A stretch of DNA of 39,019 nt from Bacteroides sp. (GTDB lineage: Bacteria; Bacillota; Clostridia; Lachnospirales; Lachnospiraceae). The number at the start of each line of letters is the position of its first letter. Position 1 is the first letter of the stretch. The stretch spans positions 1 through 39,019 of the forward strand of contig JAMPBO010000013.1 of the NCBI GenBank assembly GCA_023666705.1, in the 5' to 3' direction. Under the pieces are notes generated by a model. The model was not told the origin of the DNA. It was given only the letters and a program-made list of their open reading frames with translations, and made no database searches. This document shows positions 1-8,022 of the stretch, piece after piece. The translations under genes were made by a program, and so were the position numbers.

Positions 1-133
1 TAAATCCCTTGTATTCACTTTTTTGCCTTTTTTTTCTCTGTCTTTGCGACAGCTAGACTAATATATCACTTCTTTTCGACAAAGTCAACCACTTTTTTTG
101 TACTAAAAAAAATACAATTCAAATCATGATTTT

Positions 134-805
134 TCATCCATTATTGTTTAAAATTTTACCATCATCTATGTGAATGATTCGGTCTGCAAATTCAGCCATA
201 TTGGGGTCATGCGTAACCATAAGAACCGTTTTTCCTGTCTCATTTATTTTTTTTAATTCATGAATCAGCTCCACTGAGTTCTTTGAGTCAAGGGCACCTG
301 TGGGTTCATCCGCCAATATATATGGGTTATCTGATATAAGTGCTCTTGCTACCGCCGTCCTTTGCTGTTGTCCACCTGAAACCTGATATGGATATTTTTT
401 AAGCAGCTCCTCAATCCCAAATTTTTCTGCCATTTCATGAATAAGCTTCTTTCTGGCATTCTTTTTGACATTCTTTGCTAAAAGTGGCACCTCAATATTC
501 TCGTATAATGTATAGTTACGCATTAATTCAAAATTCTGAAAAACAAAGCTTATTTTTTCTTTTCTCAAAAGGTTTTTTTTCCCAATGGAAAGCTCATGTA
601 CCTTTACATCATCAATGATGTACTCACCCTCATCAAAGCTGTCAATCAAGCCAATACAATTAAGCAGGGTTGATTTTCCCGAACCCGATTCTCCCATGAT
701 TGCTACGAATTCACCATCATTTATTTTCAGGCTCACATCACAAAGTGCGGTAACCTCAAATGACGTGCCCTGATAAATTTTTGTTAGATTATTAATTTCA
801 ATCAT
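134..805 (-). CDS. ABC transporter ATP-binding protein (MacB/LolD type)
   Basis: 223-aa cytoplasmic ATPase that would power the two FtsX-like permeases encoded just upstream. All nucleotide-binding motifs are visible: Walker A GESGSGKST (residues 38-46), Q-loop Gln90, signature VSGGQQQR (142-149), Walker B ILADEP (163-168) and switch His199 in VTHD. Length and the ADEPTGALD stretch are typical of the MacB/LolD/BceA-like group that works with FtsX-type permeases. Its ATG shares one base with the TGA of the upstream permease (TGATG), so translation is probably coupled. It is the last gene of a five-gene minus-strand cassette. The substrate is not shown by the sequence; the secreted protein that opens the cassette is the best guess. 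Confidence 0.95.
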   Translation of the reverse strand: MIEINNLTKIYQGTSFEVTALCDVSLKINDGEFVAIMGESGSGKSTLLNCIGLIDSFDEGEYIIDDVKVHELSIGKKNLLRKEKISFVFQNFELMRNYTLYENIEVPLLAKNVKKNARKKLIHEMAEKFGIEELLKKYPYQVSGGQQQRTAVARALISDNPYILADEPTGALDSKNSVELIHELKKINETGKTVLMVTHDPNMAEFADRIIHIDDGKILNNNG

Positions 806-2034
806 CAGCGTTCTCCTTTCATCAAATTGACAGGACTGTTTTTCTTAAATTCATGATAAATAATACCAGATACAATCACCATACATACAAAAAGCAGCAG
901 CATAACCAGCAAAAATGTTATATAAAACATTTCAGGCGGTAAACCGTTTCCTACATCTCCTGCCCATAATACCGCAAATGCAATTACTCCTGGAAACAGA
1001 AGCTTTATCATATTTTCAATGAAAATAATTTTTAAAAAATCTTTATTTAAAAATCCATTTGTGCACAACACACCAATATCATGATAATCCTTCAGCCATG
1101 ATACAAGTGCAATTGTCACAACCGCTATCATGGCTGACAGGGAGAGCAATATTACCAGCACTCTGCTGAAAAAATACAAATCATGATGGAGCTCCTTGTT
1201 GCTTTTTTCATACGCATCAAATGACTCTACGGAAAGAAACACACCGTATTTTTCTGCAATTTTTTCTATGTCTGCTTTTATAAATTCCGCCTCATCCTGA
1301 CCTGCTATCAGATACACATCGTTCATATATGACACAAACCCATCTGTATATCTGTCCATATCAGGCAATGCAACAATCCATTCATCCATACTTTCAAGAT
1401 GTCCACTATTATAAATAGTGCCATACATCCATTCCTGATGATCAGCAAGAATGGATGTTACAATATATTCCTGTCCCGTATACCCATCGCAACATACTGT
1501 ACCCACAGGCATAATATCTTCATAAAACGAGCCAACAGCAATCTCAATTTTACCTTCCTGCGTGCCAAGCTTTATTAAATTTCCGTTTTCATCTTTTACA
1601 CCTGTCAGCTCAAGCAGCTCGTTATCTGCAAAAAGCACCTGTGGCAATCCTGTTTGTAATATCATTTCATTTTGGGTATTCATGAGCATATATTCTATAA
1701 GGTTCTGCTTAAAATCTCCCTTCAGAAAGATATCAGAATTTTCGTATAAGACAACCTTGTATTTGTCCCTCAACTCCATAATGCAGTCGTGATACTGTTC
1801 GCTGTAACCGAAATCCCATACCAAAAAATCCGATTCCAGCTTATAAAGCATATTTTTGTTGTTACCTAAAAAAGTATGTGCCTGTACCATTTCATAATTA
1901 CAGGCTATATAAACAAACAAAACCCGAAACACCATAAGAACTGATATGACCATGATAAGGGAATTGATACAAAACAGCTTTTTTTTGTTATGTAAATGTC
2001 CAATACTAAAGGAAAGACAATTTTTAAATTTCAC
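805..2034 (-). CDS. FtsX-like ABC transporter permease (first of pair to the ATPase)
   Basis: 409-aa membrane protein with one N-terminal membrane segment (about residues 18-45), a large extracytoplasmic domain (about 50-285) and three C-terminal membrane segments (about 285-310, 330-355, 370-395). This is the 1+3 layout of FtsX/MacB permeases. It starts with GTG at 2032-2034, served by AAGGAG lying over the 3' end of the previous gene. It touches the ATPase gene by one base. The extracytoplasmic domain has no motif I recognise. The role is inferred from layout and neighbours: substrate extraction from the membrane or export, possibly immunity. Confidence 0.8.
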   Translation of the reverse strand: MKFKNCLSFSIGHLHNKKKLFCINSLIMVISVLMVFRVLFVYIACNYEMVQAHTFLGNNKNMLYKLESDFLVWDFGYSEQYHDCIMELRDKYKVVLYENSDIFLKGDFKQNLIEYMLMNTQNEMILQTGLPQVLFADNELLELTGVKDENGNLIKLGTQEGKIEIAVGSFYEDIMPVGTVCCDGYTGQEYIVTSILADHQEWMYGTIYNSGHLESMDEWIVALPDMDRYTDGFVSYMNDVYLIAGQDEAEFIKADIEKIAEKYGVFLSVESFDAYEKSNKELHHDLYFFSRVLVILLSLSAMIAVVTIALVSWLKDYHDIGVLCTNGFLNKDFLKIIFIENMIKLLFPGVIAFAVLWAGDVGNGLPPEMFYITFLLVMLLLFVCMVIVSGIIYHEFKKNSPVNLMKGER

Positions 2035-2040
2035 ACCAAA

Positions 2041-3117
2041 TCACTCCTTCCTGTTTAATGATGCTGCAATACCTGTATGAAGCATACCTGCAATCGGAAT
2101 GATACAAACAACAATTAAAGCAACAGCAAACACTCCAATATATGGTAAAATGATTGTTACTGAAAATCCCAAGTTATATTCCTTCGAAACACTTCCCAGA
2201 AGAAAATTGACACCTACTGCCAAACAGGCAAAAATACAAAAAGCAAATAAGCAAAGCAACAGCAACGACTTAAAAATACGCTTCACTATCATACTATTTG
2301 TAAACCCACATGCCCGACACACCTGAAGTTCATGTGTCCGTTGGTTCATCCAAAAGCTTATGACCACTGCTATACATATAAAGGAAAACAGAAAAATGAT
2401 GATACAATACAGCTTTTCCCCATATATTGGTTCCGCTGTGCTATTAGTAAAATCTTCAACCTTGTTGGATACTACTGCCTCCGTAACACCGATAAACTCA
2501 TCATAAACCTGTCTTGTATCACAGTCATTACTTTCTAAGACCATGCTATATCCCATTTCAGCAGTGGAAGCAAGCCGCTGCCTCATTTCATCTCCCATGC
2601 CATATACAAATACACATGTATCAAAATAAACACTATTCTTAGACCCAATTACACCAACTACCTTATATTCCTCCCCAAACAAGGAATAATAAGCTTCATT
2701 GTCCCTCTCGTATGCATCCTCCATGCGTTCCCTGCCAAGAACAACAACCTGTTCTTCCTGTTCGCCCACATCAGGGTAATGTCCTGATTGAAGCGGATAA
2801 TTTTCCTGATAAGAATGTAACACGACATCTATTATAATCGTTTCCCTGGAAGTATCTGCATACGCAGAGCAATTTTTTATTTTAAGATTTACATGGGAAT
2901 CTTTCGGAACAGAAGGGAACGTCCCCGATTCATCAGGTGCATATATGAAATGTGTCTCTGATTTGTATTTGTATTCATTTTTATCCATATACTCAAAGAA
3001 AACATTCTTGTAAATTGTGATTCCATAGTATGCAGCAAACATGGAAACCACAAGGCATATCAGCATTGCCATGCCTGATATTTTATACCGGAACATTTCC
3101 CGAAATACACCCTTCAT
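2041..3117 (-). CDS. FtsX-like ABC transporter permease (second)
   Basis: 358-aa membrane protein with the same 1+3 topology as its neighbour: N-terminal segment at about residues 12-35, extracytoplasmic domain to about 235, then three membrane segments (about 238-258, 285-310, 322-348). The ATG has a GGGGAGAG ribosome binding site 5-12 nt upstream. The stop lies 6 bases before the GTG of the next permease. Two different half-size permeases and one ATPase suggest a heterodimeric MacB-like transporter. The two permeases are only weakly alike by eye. Confidence 0.75.
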   Translation of the reverse strand: MKGVFREMFRYKISGMAMLICLVVSMFAAYYGITIYKNVFFEYMDKNEYKYKSETHFIYAPDESGTFPSVPKDSHVNLKIKNCSAYADTSRETIIIDVVLHSYQENYPLQSGHYPDVGEQEEQVVVLGRERMEDAYERDNEAYYSLFGEEYKVVGVIGSKNSVYFDTCVFVYGMGDEMRQRLASTAEMGYSMVLESNDCDTRQVYDEFIGVTEAVVSNKVEDFTNSTAEPIYGEKLYCIIIFLFSFICIAVVISFWMNQRTHELQVCRACGFTNSMIVKRIFKSLLLLCLFAFCIFACLAVGVNFLLGSVSKEYNLGFSVTIILPYIGVFAVALIVVCIIPIAGMLHTGIAASLNRKE

Positions 3118-3142
3118 ACGTCACTCTCCCCTCTCTGAAGCA

Positions 3143-3613
3143 TTATCTGTTAAAAGCTGGAAATTTCATCCTGACACGGCTTTTAAACTTCTGCCAATTG
3201 CTTCTTTTATACTGTATTTCCGTATAACTTGTTGCCCGTGTATCCTCACTTAATGCAAACTCATGGTCATATAGTACTCCTGTCCCAACATCCGACAAAT
3301 AAATGTATCCCTCACAGGATTTATCAACTGCCATATTATATACGATGTCTCCTTTTTCGTTTGTAAGCTGAAAGCATACACTGCCAGACGATATATTAAA
3401 GCTATAATATATCCTCATGTTTTCATCGTATTCCCATTCCCCTGTTCCGCCATCCAAGTACGTTTCCTTGCTAAATTGCCCCTTTGCACCCCGCTCCATT
3501 ACCCATTCCGTTTTGCGGAAATAAAACACAGATAATATGGCAATGACCGCAACAATCACTATTACAATAAGAATTATAATTTTTAGATGTTTCTTTTGAT
3601 TTTCTTTCCTCAT
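3143..3613 (-). CDS. Membrane-anchored extracytoplasmic protein, family unknown
   Basis: 156-aa protein with a lysine-rich N-terminus, one long hydrophobic segment (about residues 10-33) and an extracytoplasmic region of about 120 residues. That region looks beta-rich and contains two Cys residues far apart. I do not recognise the family. It starts at ATG with GGAG 7 nt upstream and sits 25 bases ahead of the first permease, in the same transcript. Its position between a secreted peptide and an ABC transporter suggests an accessory or immunity lipoprotein-like role, but it has no lipobox. Confidence 0.7.
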   Translation of the reverse strand: MRKENQKKHLKIIILIVIVIVAVIAILSVFYFRKTEWVMERGAKGQFSKETYLDGGTGEWEYDENMRIYYSFNISSGSVCFQLTNEKGDIVYNMAVDKSCEGYIYLSDVGTGVLYDHEFALSEDTRATSYTEIQYKRSNWQKFKSRVRMKFPAFNR

Positions 3614-3669
3614 AATTTCTCCATATAAAATATTTTCTACTAACGCAGTTTCCTAATAATGAACAAATA

Positions 3670-3710
3670 AAATGCCACGCTAAAACATGCACAATTTTAG
3701 CGTGACATTT
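3670..3710 (-). terminator. Internal terminator/attenuator between secreted-protein gene and transporter genes
   Basis: A 16-bp stem (3670-3685 with 3695-3710) with a 9-nt loop lies 5 bases after the stop of the secreted-protein gene. It is followed on the minus strand by TTTTATTT. The single irregular pair is a U-G wobble on the minus-strand RNA and would be a C-A mismatch on the other strand, so it is built for minus-strand transcripts. The downstream genes have no clear promoter of their own, so readthrough would supply them. Confidence 0.8.
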
Positions 3711-3714
3711 TTTG

Positions 3715-4080
3715 TTATTGCTCTAAATATAAAACCTGACCATACGGCACATTGCCATCCTTAAGTGCATGACCGCTTCTAAAAGAGTTTCCACCTCTGC
3801 CAGGCAGTCCAAGATACACATAGCCCGACTGCTGCTTTGACCCACTATTTTTAGTTGTTCCGTTTTTATATGAGAACACTGAAACAAATGCATTTGCCGG
3901 GTCTTCCGTAGAGGTTACCCCTGCGGCACCACTTTCTCCAGCAACTGTAATCCCATATAGTTGATACTCCATAACATATCCATTGGAATAACGATACTTT
4001 GCGGATTTGGCGTATGCAGCTCCTCCTATAGATAAAACCATCACTGCAACTAAAAAGAACGAAAATAGACTTTTTTTCAT
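3715..4080 (-). CDS. Small secreted protein opening an ABC-transporter cassette; possible bacteriocin-like peptide
   Basis: 121-aa precursor: a signal peptide (MKKSLF..., hydrophobic core, AYA-KS cleavage site near residue 24) and a mature part of about 97 residues. The mature part is Cys-free, rich in Gly/Ser/Tyr and probably all-beta. The start is the ATG at 4078-4080, with GGGGGAG about 7 nt upstream; an in-frame ATG 45 bases earlier lacks a good site. A consensus promoter lies upstream and a terminator directly downstream, so it should be made in excess over the transporter genes. Arrangement (secreted peptide, membrane protein, FtsX permeases, ATPase) resembles lactococcin 972-type loci. 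The sequence itself is not convincingly of that family. Confidence 0.75.
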   Translation of the reverse strand: MKKSLFSFFLVAVMVLSIGGAAYAKSAKYRYSNGYVMEYQLYGITVAGESGAAGVTSTEDPANAFVSVFSYKNGTTKNSGSKQQSGYVYLGLPGRGGNSFRSGHALKDGNVPYGQVLYLEQ

Positions 4081-4186
4081 AATAAGCTCCCCCTTATTGA
4101 AATAAAAATAATGATGTTTAAACATGGCAAGCTCCGTATATCTACAAGGAACATACCAACATAAAACATATTTTGATTACACACCC

Positions 4187-4215
4187 ATAATATAACATCT
4201 GTCGAACCGTGTCAA
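4187..4215 (-). promoter_or_regulatory. Sigma-A promoter of the secreted-protein/ABC cassette
   Basis: Minus-strand TTGACA (4215-4210), 17-bp spacer, TATTAT (4192-4187). Transcription would start near 4180, giving a leader of about 100 nt before the ATG at 4080. The rest of the divergent gap (4081-4414) is A/T-rich with no other gene. Confidence 0.75.
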
Positions 4216-4286
4216 TAAAAATTTTACATTTTAAGATAATTTAAGATAATTAATGAAATTATAGAAATTTAAAATTATTTGTATCT

Positions 4287-4315
4287 TTGCATCCTTTTCC
4301 CATAAGTGCTATAAT
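4287..4315 (+). promoter_or_regulatory. Sigma-A promoter of birA
   Basis: TTGCAT (4287-4292), 17-bp spacer, TATAAT (4310-4315). This places the start of transcription near 4322, about 93 nt before the birA start codon. Confidence 0.75.
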
Positions 4316-4414
4316 ACAACTTGGTGCTATAAATGCAAAAATGCTTATTAATAGCTTCCACAAAAAGTTATAATGGGAAATAAAGTTTACAGGTTCAATA
4401 AAGGGAGTGCTACA

Positions 4415-5398
4415 ATGACGAAGGACAAGGTTCTTGCAATATTAAAACAAAACGACGATTATGTATCAGGAGAAAAAATCAGCTCTGTCCTCGGCGTCAG
4501 TAGAATGGCTGTAAGCTCAGCCGTAAAAAGCCTCCGAAACGATGGATACAACATTATCTCTGTCACAAATAAAGGTTATCTGCTTCAGGAAAATCCGCAA
4601 ATTGATAAACTTACCATCGGTGAGCTGATGGCATATTTACCTGAGGAACGCTTAGAACGGGTTCTTTGTCTCGACACGGTCAGTTCAACCAACACAAAGC
4701 TTCGGGAGCTTGCATTTGACAATGCCCCTTCAGGATATGTTGTCATTGCTAACCAACAGACAAGCGGACGCGGAAGACGTGGGAGAAGCTTCGTATCGCC
4801 AAAGGACACAGGCATTTACATGTCAATCCTCCTAAGACCTGACTGTCTTCCCCACGAGTGTCCGACCATCACCGCATGGACGGCTGTTTCCGTATGTAAT
4901 GCAATTGAAAGAGTCACTGGAATTTCCCCATCCATCAAATGGGTAAACGACTTACTCTTAAATAACAAAAAAATTTGCGGTATCCTGTCTGAGCTTTCCG
5001 TGGAAAGTGAAGGCGGGCATGTGCAGCATATTATTGTTGGAATCGGCATCAATACAAACGAAGCATCAGAAGATTTCCCTGATGACATAAAAGATATAGC
5101 AACCTCAATCTATGCAGAAACAGGTAAGAAAACAACAAGAGCACAGCTTGTTGCTGAAGTTATAAATGAACTTGACAAGATGATGGAGCATTGGCCCAAG
5201 GAACGGGACCAATATCTTGAGCAGTACCGGAAGCTCAATATAACCACAGGCAGGGAGATACAGGTTCTCTCTGCAAATGCAGGAAAAAATGCAAAAGCCC
5301 TCGAAATAAACGAGGACTTTTCCCTAAAGGTCATGTATGAGGACGGAACAATTGCAGATATAGCAAGCGGCGAGGTAAGCACAAGGCTTGCCAATTAA
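4415..5398 (+). CDS. birA: Bifunctional biotin-protein ligase / biotin operon repressor
   Basis: 327-aa cytoplasmic enzyme that makes biotinyl-5'-AMP and transfers biotin to a lysine of carboxylase carrier proteins. Residues 1-58 form a winged helix-turn-helix (SGEKISSVLGVSRMAVSSAV), so this is the group II, repressor-type BirA. The ligase domain carries GRGRRGR (118-124), KWVNDL (175-180) and the KKICGILSE lysine segment (185-193). The C-terminal SH3-like domain is about 275-327. ATG at 4415 follows GGGAG with 8-nt spacing; an in-frame ATG at 4373 has no such site. No biotin synthesis gene is in the window, so its regulon lies elsewhere. Confidence 0.95.
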   Translation: MTKDKVLAILKQNDDYVSGEKISSVLGVSRMAVSSAVKSLRNDGYNIISVTNKGYLLQENPQIDKLTIGELMAYLPEERLERVLCLDTVSSTNTKLRELAFDNAPSGYVVIANQQTSGRGRRGRSFVSPKDTGIYMSILLRPDCLPHECPTITAWTAVSVCNAIERVTGISPSIKWVNDLLLNNKKICGILSELSVESEGGHVQHIIVGIGINTNEASEDFPDDIKDIATSIYAETGKKTTRAQLVAEVINELDKMMEHWPKERDQYLEQYRKLNITTGREIQVLSANAGKNAKALEINEDFSLKVMYEDGTIADIASGEVSTRLAN

Positions 5399-5413
5399 TT
5401 CTATAATTTATCT

Positions 5414-5451
5414 ACGGTGGATTTTCAAAGCACATTTATAAAATCCACCGT
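5414..5451. terminator. Hairpin between the convergent birA and methyltransferase genes
   Basis: A perfect 12-bp inverted repeat (5414-5425 with 5440-5451) with a 14-nt loop lies in the short gap between two convergent genes. Neither strand has a clear U-run after it, so termination is likely but weak or factor-aided. Confidence 0.45.
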
Positions 5452-5491
5452 TAAAGTTCCCTATATCCATGAAATTTACACTATCTGTTGT

Positions 5492-6109
5492 TCACATATT
5501 AAGCTTCGCCATTCTCACACATTCAACATAGGCGATTGGAATACGAGCTTTCATTTCCCTGCAGTTTTTAACTTCCCATCCATTTTTTTCAAGGAATGCT
5601 TTATACTCGTCTGTGCTCCATTGATGCTCAAATTTGATTCCTGCAATTTTCAGTATTTGAGACCATATACTACTAATCAACCCTTTTTTATGGTTTACAA
5701 AATTCGGTGCAATCAATATACCATTATTTTTCAATACACGTTCTATCTCCTGAAGGGCTTTTTCGGGATTTGGCATAACGTGAAGTGCATTTGCAATTAA
5801 AACAACATCAAAGACTTTATCATCATATGGAAGATGTGTCGCATCGGCAACTTCAAATGTCAGATTATTTGAATACTCGCCCTTTTCTGCTTCCGCAATC
5901 ATTCCCTCTGAATAATCCGTTGCAATGATTGTCTTGGCAGCATGTGCAACGTGCTTTGCCAATAGCCCGGGACCTGTAGCAATTTCAAGCACATCCTTAT
6001 CCTTGATAACCTTTGGAATACGCTCATACATAACTTTATAAATTTTTTGATCCGAACGCATTGCCTTTTCATATATCGGTGCATACAAATCCCATATTTT
6101 TTTCTTCAT
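5492..6109 (-). CDS. Class I SAM-dependent methyltransferase (UbiE/Methyltransf_11 type)
   Basis: 205-aa soluble methyltransferase. Motif I VLEIATGPG (residues 40-48) binds S-adenosylmethionine. The acidic strand-2 end is IIATDYSEGM and the motif II region is VFDVVLIANALHVMPNPEKAL, followed by RVLKNNGILIAPNF. The start is the ATG at 6107-6109, preceded by a strong AGGAGG with 8-nt spacing; the open frame extends 29 codons further up through an inverted repeat and is not used. The small-molecule or lipid substrate cannot be told from sequence. It stands alone, with an operator-like palindrome in its leader. Confidence 0.85.
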   Translation of the reverse strand: MKKKIWDLYAPIYEKAMRSDQKIYKVMYERIPKVIKDKDVLEIATGPGLLAKHVAHAAKTIIATDYSEGMIAEAEKGEYSNNLTFEVADATHLPYDDKVFDVVLIANALHVMPNPEKALQEIERVLKNNGILIAPNFVNHKKGLISSIWSQILKIAGIKFEHQWSTDEYKAFLEKNGWEVKNCREMKARIPIAYVECVRMAKLNM

Positions 6110-6140
6110 TAATGACTTCCTCCTGTAATAATAAAAAGCA

Positions 6141-6196
6141 AAGCTTGTGTTAGCCGTGACTAACGCAAGCTTATCATAGCTGTAAAACCTTGTCAA
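6141..6196 (-). promoter_or_regulatory. Methyltransferase promoter with inverted-repeat operator
   Basis: Minus-strand TTGACA (6196-6191) with a poor -10 TAAGCT (6173-6168) at 17-bp spacing. A 13-bp inverted repeat (6141-6153 with 6160-6172, core GTTAG-N6-CTAAC, one G-T mismatch) overlaps the -10 and the start of transcription. This position suits a repressor site. The regulator is not identified. Confidence 0.45.
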
Positions 6197-6206
6197 GCGT
6201 CCAAGC

Positions 6207-6336
6207 CGGTTATCTATTTCTCCGTATCTGCTGATAACTTTTATTATGATATACGCTTTAAACTTGCATGTACACCATCAATTTCAACGAATCAGGACTT
6301 TATGAGCATCACGTTCTATATTGCATTTATAATATT
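6207..6336. repeat. Copy 1 of a ~130-bp direct repeat
   Basis: About 130 bases repeated in the same orientation at 8284-8412, with roughly ten differences (one 2-nt indel, the rest single changes). It contains a GTTATC...GATAAC inverted pair near its left end. There is no shared open frame, so it is probably noncoding: a MITE or the end of a lost mobile element. It fills most of the 305-base gap between the methyltransferase and the next gene. Confidence 0.75.
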
Positions 6337-6414
6337 CAGTAAGCTTTGGTAACTATCAACATCATGATACCTACAAATACGAATATAAGGGCATCAGAAT
6401 TATAAATGGGAACT

Positions 6415-6858
6415 TCACGCTTCAATATTAAATGTATTCTTATCTTTTTTATAAAGCAATGTCATAACAAACACAACAATTATCAATATATGTAATACTA
6501 TATGATATACATCAGGAACATATCTTCCGTCCATATTTATCAATTGAATACAGTCAGCAAAGTAGGCAATCTTCTTGTCCATATCTCCCATAAATCCGCT
6601 ACCGAATATAGTATACCATTCATGACTTAAAAACTGGGTAATAAACCACATTACTAACCATGACAAATGTATATTTTTTCCGATTTTTCCTGTGGTTAAA
6701 CATAAAATAAATGTAACAGTTGGAACAAGCATAAATATCCATTCTTCCTTAAATGCACTTGTTACTAAGTATTTATCTCCAATCTTCAAACCTGTCATAG
6801 AAAGAAAATACCACAATAACAGAATGATATTTCCCACTATTATATGAGATTTTTTCAT
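6415..6858 (-). CDS. Small multi-pass membrane protein, family unknown
   Basis: 147-aa protein with about four membrane segments (near residues 5-22, 38-55, 62-80 and 118-138). It is rich in Ile, Phe and Trp, with a short loop GSGFMGDMDKK between segments three and four. I do not recognise the family. The ATG at 6856-6858 has a strong GAGGAGGTGA site 8 nt upstream; the upstream in-frame start is not served. It lies inside the accessory stretch bounded by the two direct repeats, with no neighbour on its strand. Confidence 0.65.
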   Translation of the reverse strand: MKKSHIIVGNIILLLWYFLSMTGLKIGDKYLVTSAFKEEWIFMLVPTVTFILCLTTGKIGKNIHLSWLVMWFITQFLSHEWYTIFGSGFMGDMDKKIAYFADCIQLINMDGRYVPDVYHIVLHILIIVVFVMTLLYKKDKNTFNIEA

Positions 6859-7055
6859 AAAATGAATCACCTCCTCAACTCCCAATTTATCTGCTCGTTC
6901 ATATTATATCATTAAACCATTAAATATGGAATAATAATCCCAAAACCCATACAAAAATAAAAGATTATCCTTTAGTTTTGGATATCCATTTCAACATATT
7001 TTAACTGATTTATTTTAAATTTGTTATGAAGAAACATCCATTGTTGTTTCTTTAA

Positions 7056-7157
7056 CCAATTACTTATGCTCACATATTTAAGTCTGATTTAGATGATGTT
7101 GTAGATGCAATGAATTTACTTAATCAAAACAGTGGAATCTCTTACAAATCTATCTAA
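7056..7157 (+). pseudogene. Remnant of the C-terminus of a tyrosine recombinase (integrase)
   Basis: A 33-codon in-frame stretch, open between two stop codons and lacking a start, reads PITYAHIFKSDLDDVVDAMN... and ends in TAA. TYAH with the following acidic/helical tail matches the usual end of phage and conjugative-element integrases, where the Tyr is the nucleophile. Everything upstream of it is lost. The rest of the 6859-7343 gap holds only A/T-rich sequence and the promoter of the next gene. Confidence 0.5.
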
Positions 7158-7274
7158 AATGATTTAAAAATCTTATACAATACATATCTAATGGCATAGT
7201 TCAGAGCTTGTAAAACTTAAAAACATTATTTAGATGAGGGTTCATAAGGAAATGAAGCAGCTTCTGTAATGTAA

Positions 7275-7303
7275 TTGTTTTTCAAAGTTTATTTTGTTAT
7301 AAT
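7275..7303 (+). promoter_or_regulatory. Sigma-A promoter for the membrane-protein gene at 7344
   Basis: TTGTTT (7275-7280), 17-bp spacer, TATAAT (7298-7303), about 35 nt before the start codon. Confidence 0.65.
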
Positions 7304-7343
7304 CAACTGACAGATAAATCGGTGTTTATGAATGGAGAAGTAT

Positions 7344-7838
7344 ATGGTAAAGTTTTTTCACCTGTTTAGGAATTATTATTTAGGAATTTCTTTTGCGGGA
7401 ATAATTGCATTTGTTATTCAGGAAATTCCGTATATGATTATGCCACTAATAAAGATTAAATCTAATCCTATAATGAATATGTCGAATGAAATTCCCTGGA
7501 TAGAAAAAACACAGGGTATATTTGGTATGTTGTCTATGATTTTGTTAATGTTAATTGTTAAAGATAACGATGAATTCTTTTCAATAGCTACATACAAAGA
7601 AAAAGCCTTTTTTATAATAACTGTTTTAATGATACTGATAAATTTTATAGGTTGGGCTTTTTATTACCTTGGTTTTCAATATAGCTGGTTGATTGTAGTA
7701 AGCCAGTTTGCGGTTGTTCCGTTGTACTACTTGTTTTTCGGATTATGGAAAAGCAATTATTTATTAGTCGGAACCGCTTCGGTATTTTTTATAATTCATA
7801 CCATTAACGGTTATTTGAATTTCGTTATAAAAAGGTAA
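7344..7838 (+). CDS. Small multi-pass membrane protein, family unknown
   Basis: 164-aa protein with about five hydrophobic segments (residues 10-32, 56-75, 88-108, 112-132 and 137-157) and few charged residues. No catalytic or transport motif is recognisable. The start at ATG 7344 has GGAG 6 nt upstream; the ATG at 7332 overlaps that site and is less likely. It has its own promoter and no partner on its strand. It is followed by the antisense RNA of the toxin locus. Confidence 0.65.
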   Translation: MVKFFHLFRNYYLGISFAGIIAFVIQEIPYMIMPLIKIKSNPIMNMSNEIPWIEKTQGIFGMLSMILLMLIVKDNDEFFSIATYKEKAFFIITVLMILINFIGWAFYYLGFQYSWLIVVSQFAVVPLYYLFFGLWKSNYLLVGTASVFFIIHTINGYLNFVIKR

Positions 7839-7888
7839 TTTACAACTTTCAGTTTGTAGAGCTGAACAAATTTACTGAACAAAAGCTG

Positions 7889-7917
7889 TTGAATTTCTCT
7901 GCTCCTTATGTTATATT
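7889..7917 (+). promoter_or_regulatory. Promoter of the antitoxin RNA
   Basis: TTGAAT (7889-7894), 17-bp spacer, TATATT (7912-7917). The start of transcription is expected near 7924, just ahead of the first hairpin. Confidence 0.65.
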
Positions 7918-7923
7918 AAGCAT

Positions 7924-8022
7924 AGGAAAAGCACCCACTCCAAAGTGGATGCTCCCGAAGAAAACGAAAATGTCCTAAAGGACACCGCCTCTCTGTGGAT
8001 CAGACAGAGGGGCATTTTTATT
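7924..8022 (+). ncRNA. Antisense antitoxin RNA of a type I toxin-antitoxin locus
   Basis: About 99 nt, made of three compact hairpins: 7931-7952 (9-bp stem, 4-nt loop), 7971-7984 (TGTCC-TAAA-GGACA) and the terminator 7987-8013, followed by ATTTTTATTT. The one irregular pair of the terminator stem is a G-U wobble on the plus strand only, so it serves plus-strand transcription. The RNA is complementary to the whole 3' untranslated region of the toxin message and reaches its stop codon, as in txpA/RatA-type pairs. It has its own promoter. Silencing by duplex formation and RNase III is inferred from known type I systems. Confidence 0.7.
7927..7952 (-). terminator. Terminator of the toxin message
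   Basis: Minus-strand stem of 9 bp (7952-7944 with 7939-7931; a U-G wobble is tolerated on this strand) followed by UUUU (7930-7927). The toxin transcript would end almost exactly where the antisense RNA begins. Confidence 0.6.

Noticed and set aside
1-133. Gene or terminator downstream of the ATPase gene
   Set aside because: A/T-rich sequence with T-runs but no convincing stem and no open frame; nothing supportable.
3715-4080. Firm assignment of the secreted protein to the lactococcin 972 family
   Set aside because: Only the gene order and general character fit; the sequence lacks a clear match to that family.
5417-5800. Plus-strand frame opposite the methyltransferase
   Set aside because: Lies fully antisense to a clear methyltransferase gene and has no motif or ribosome site.
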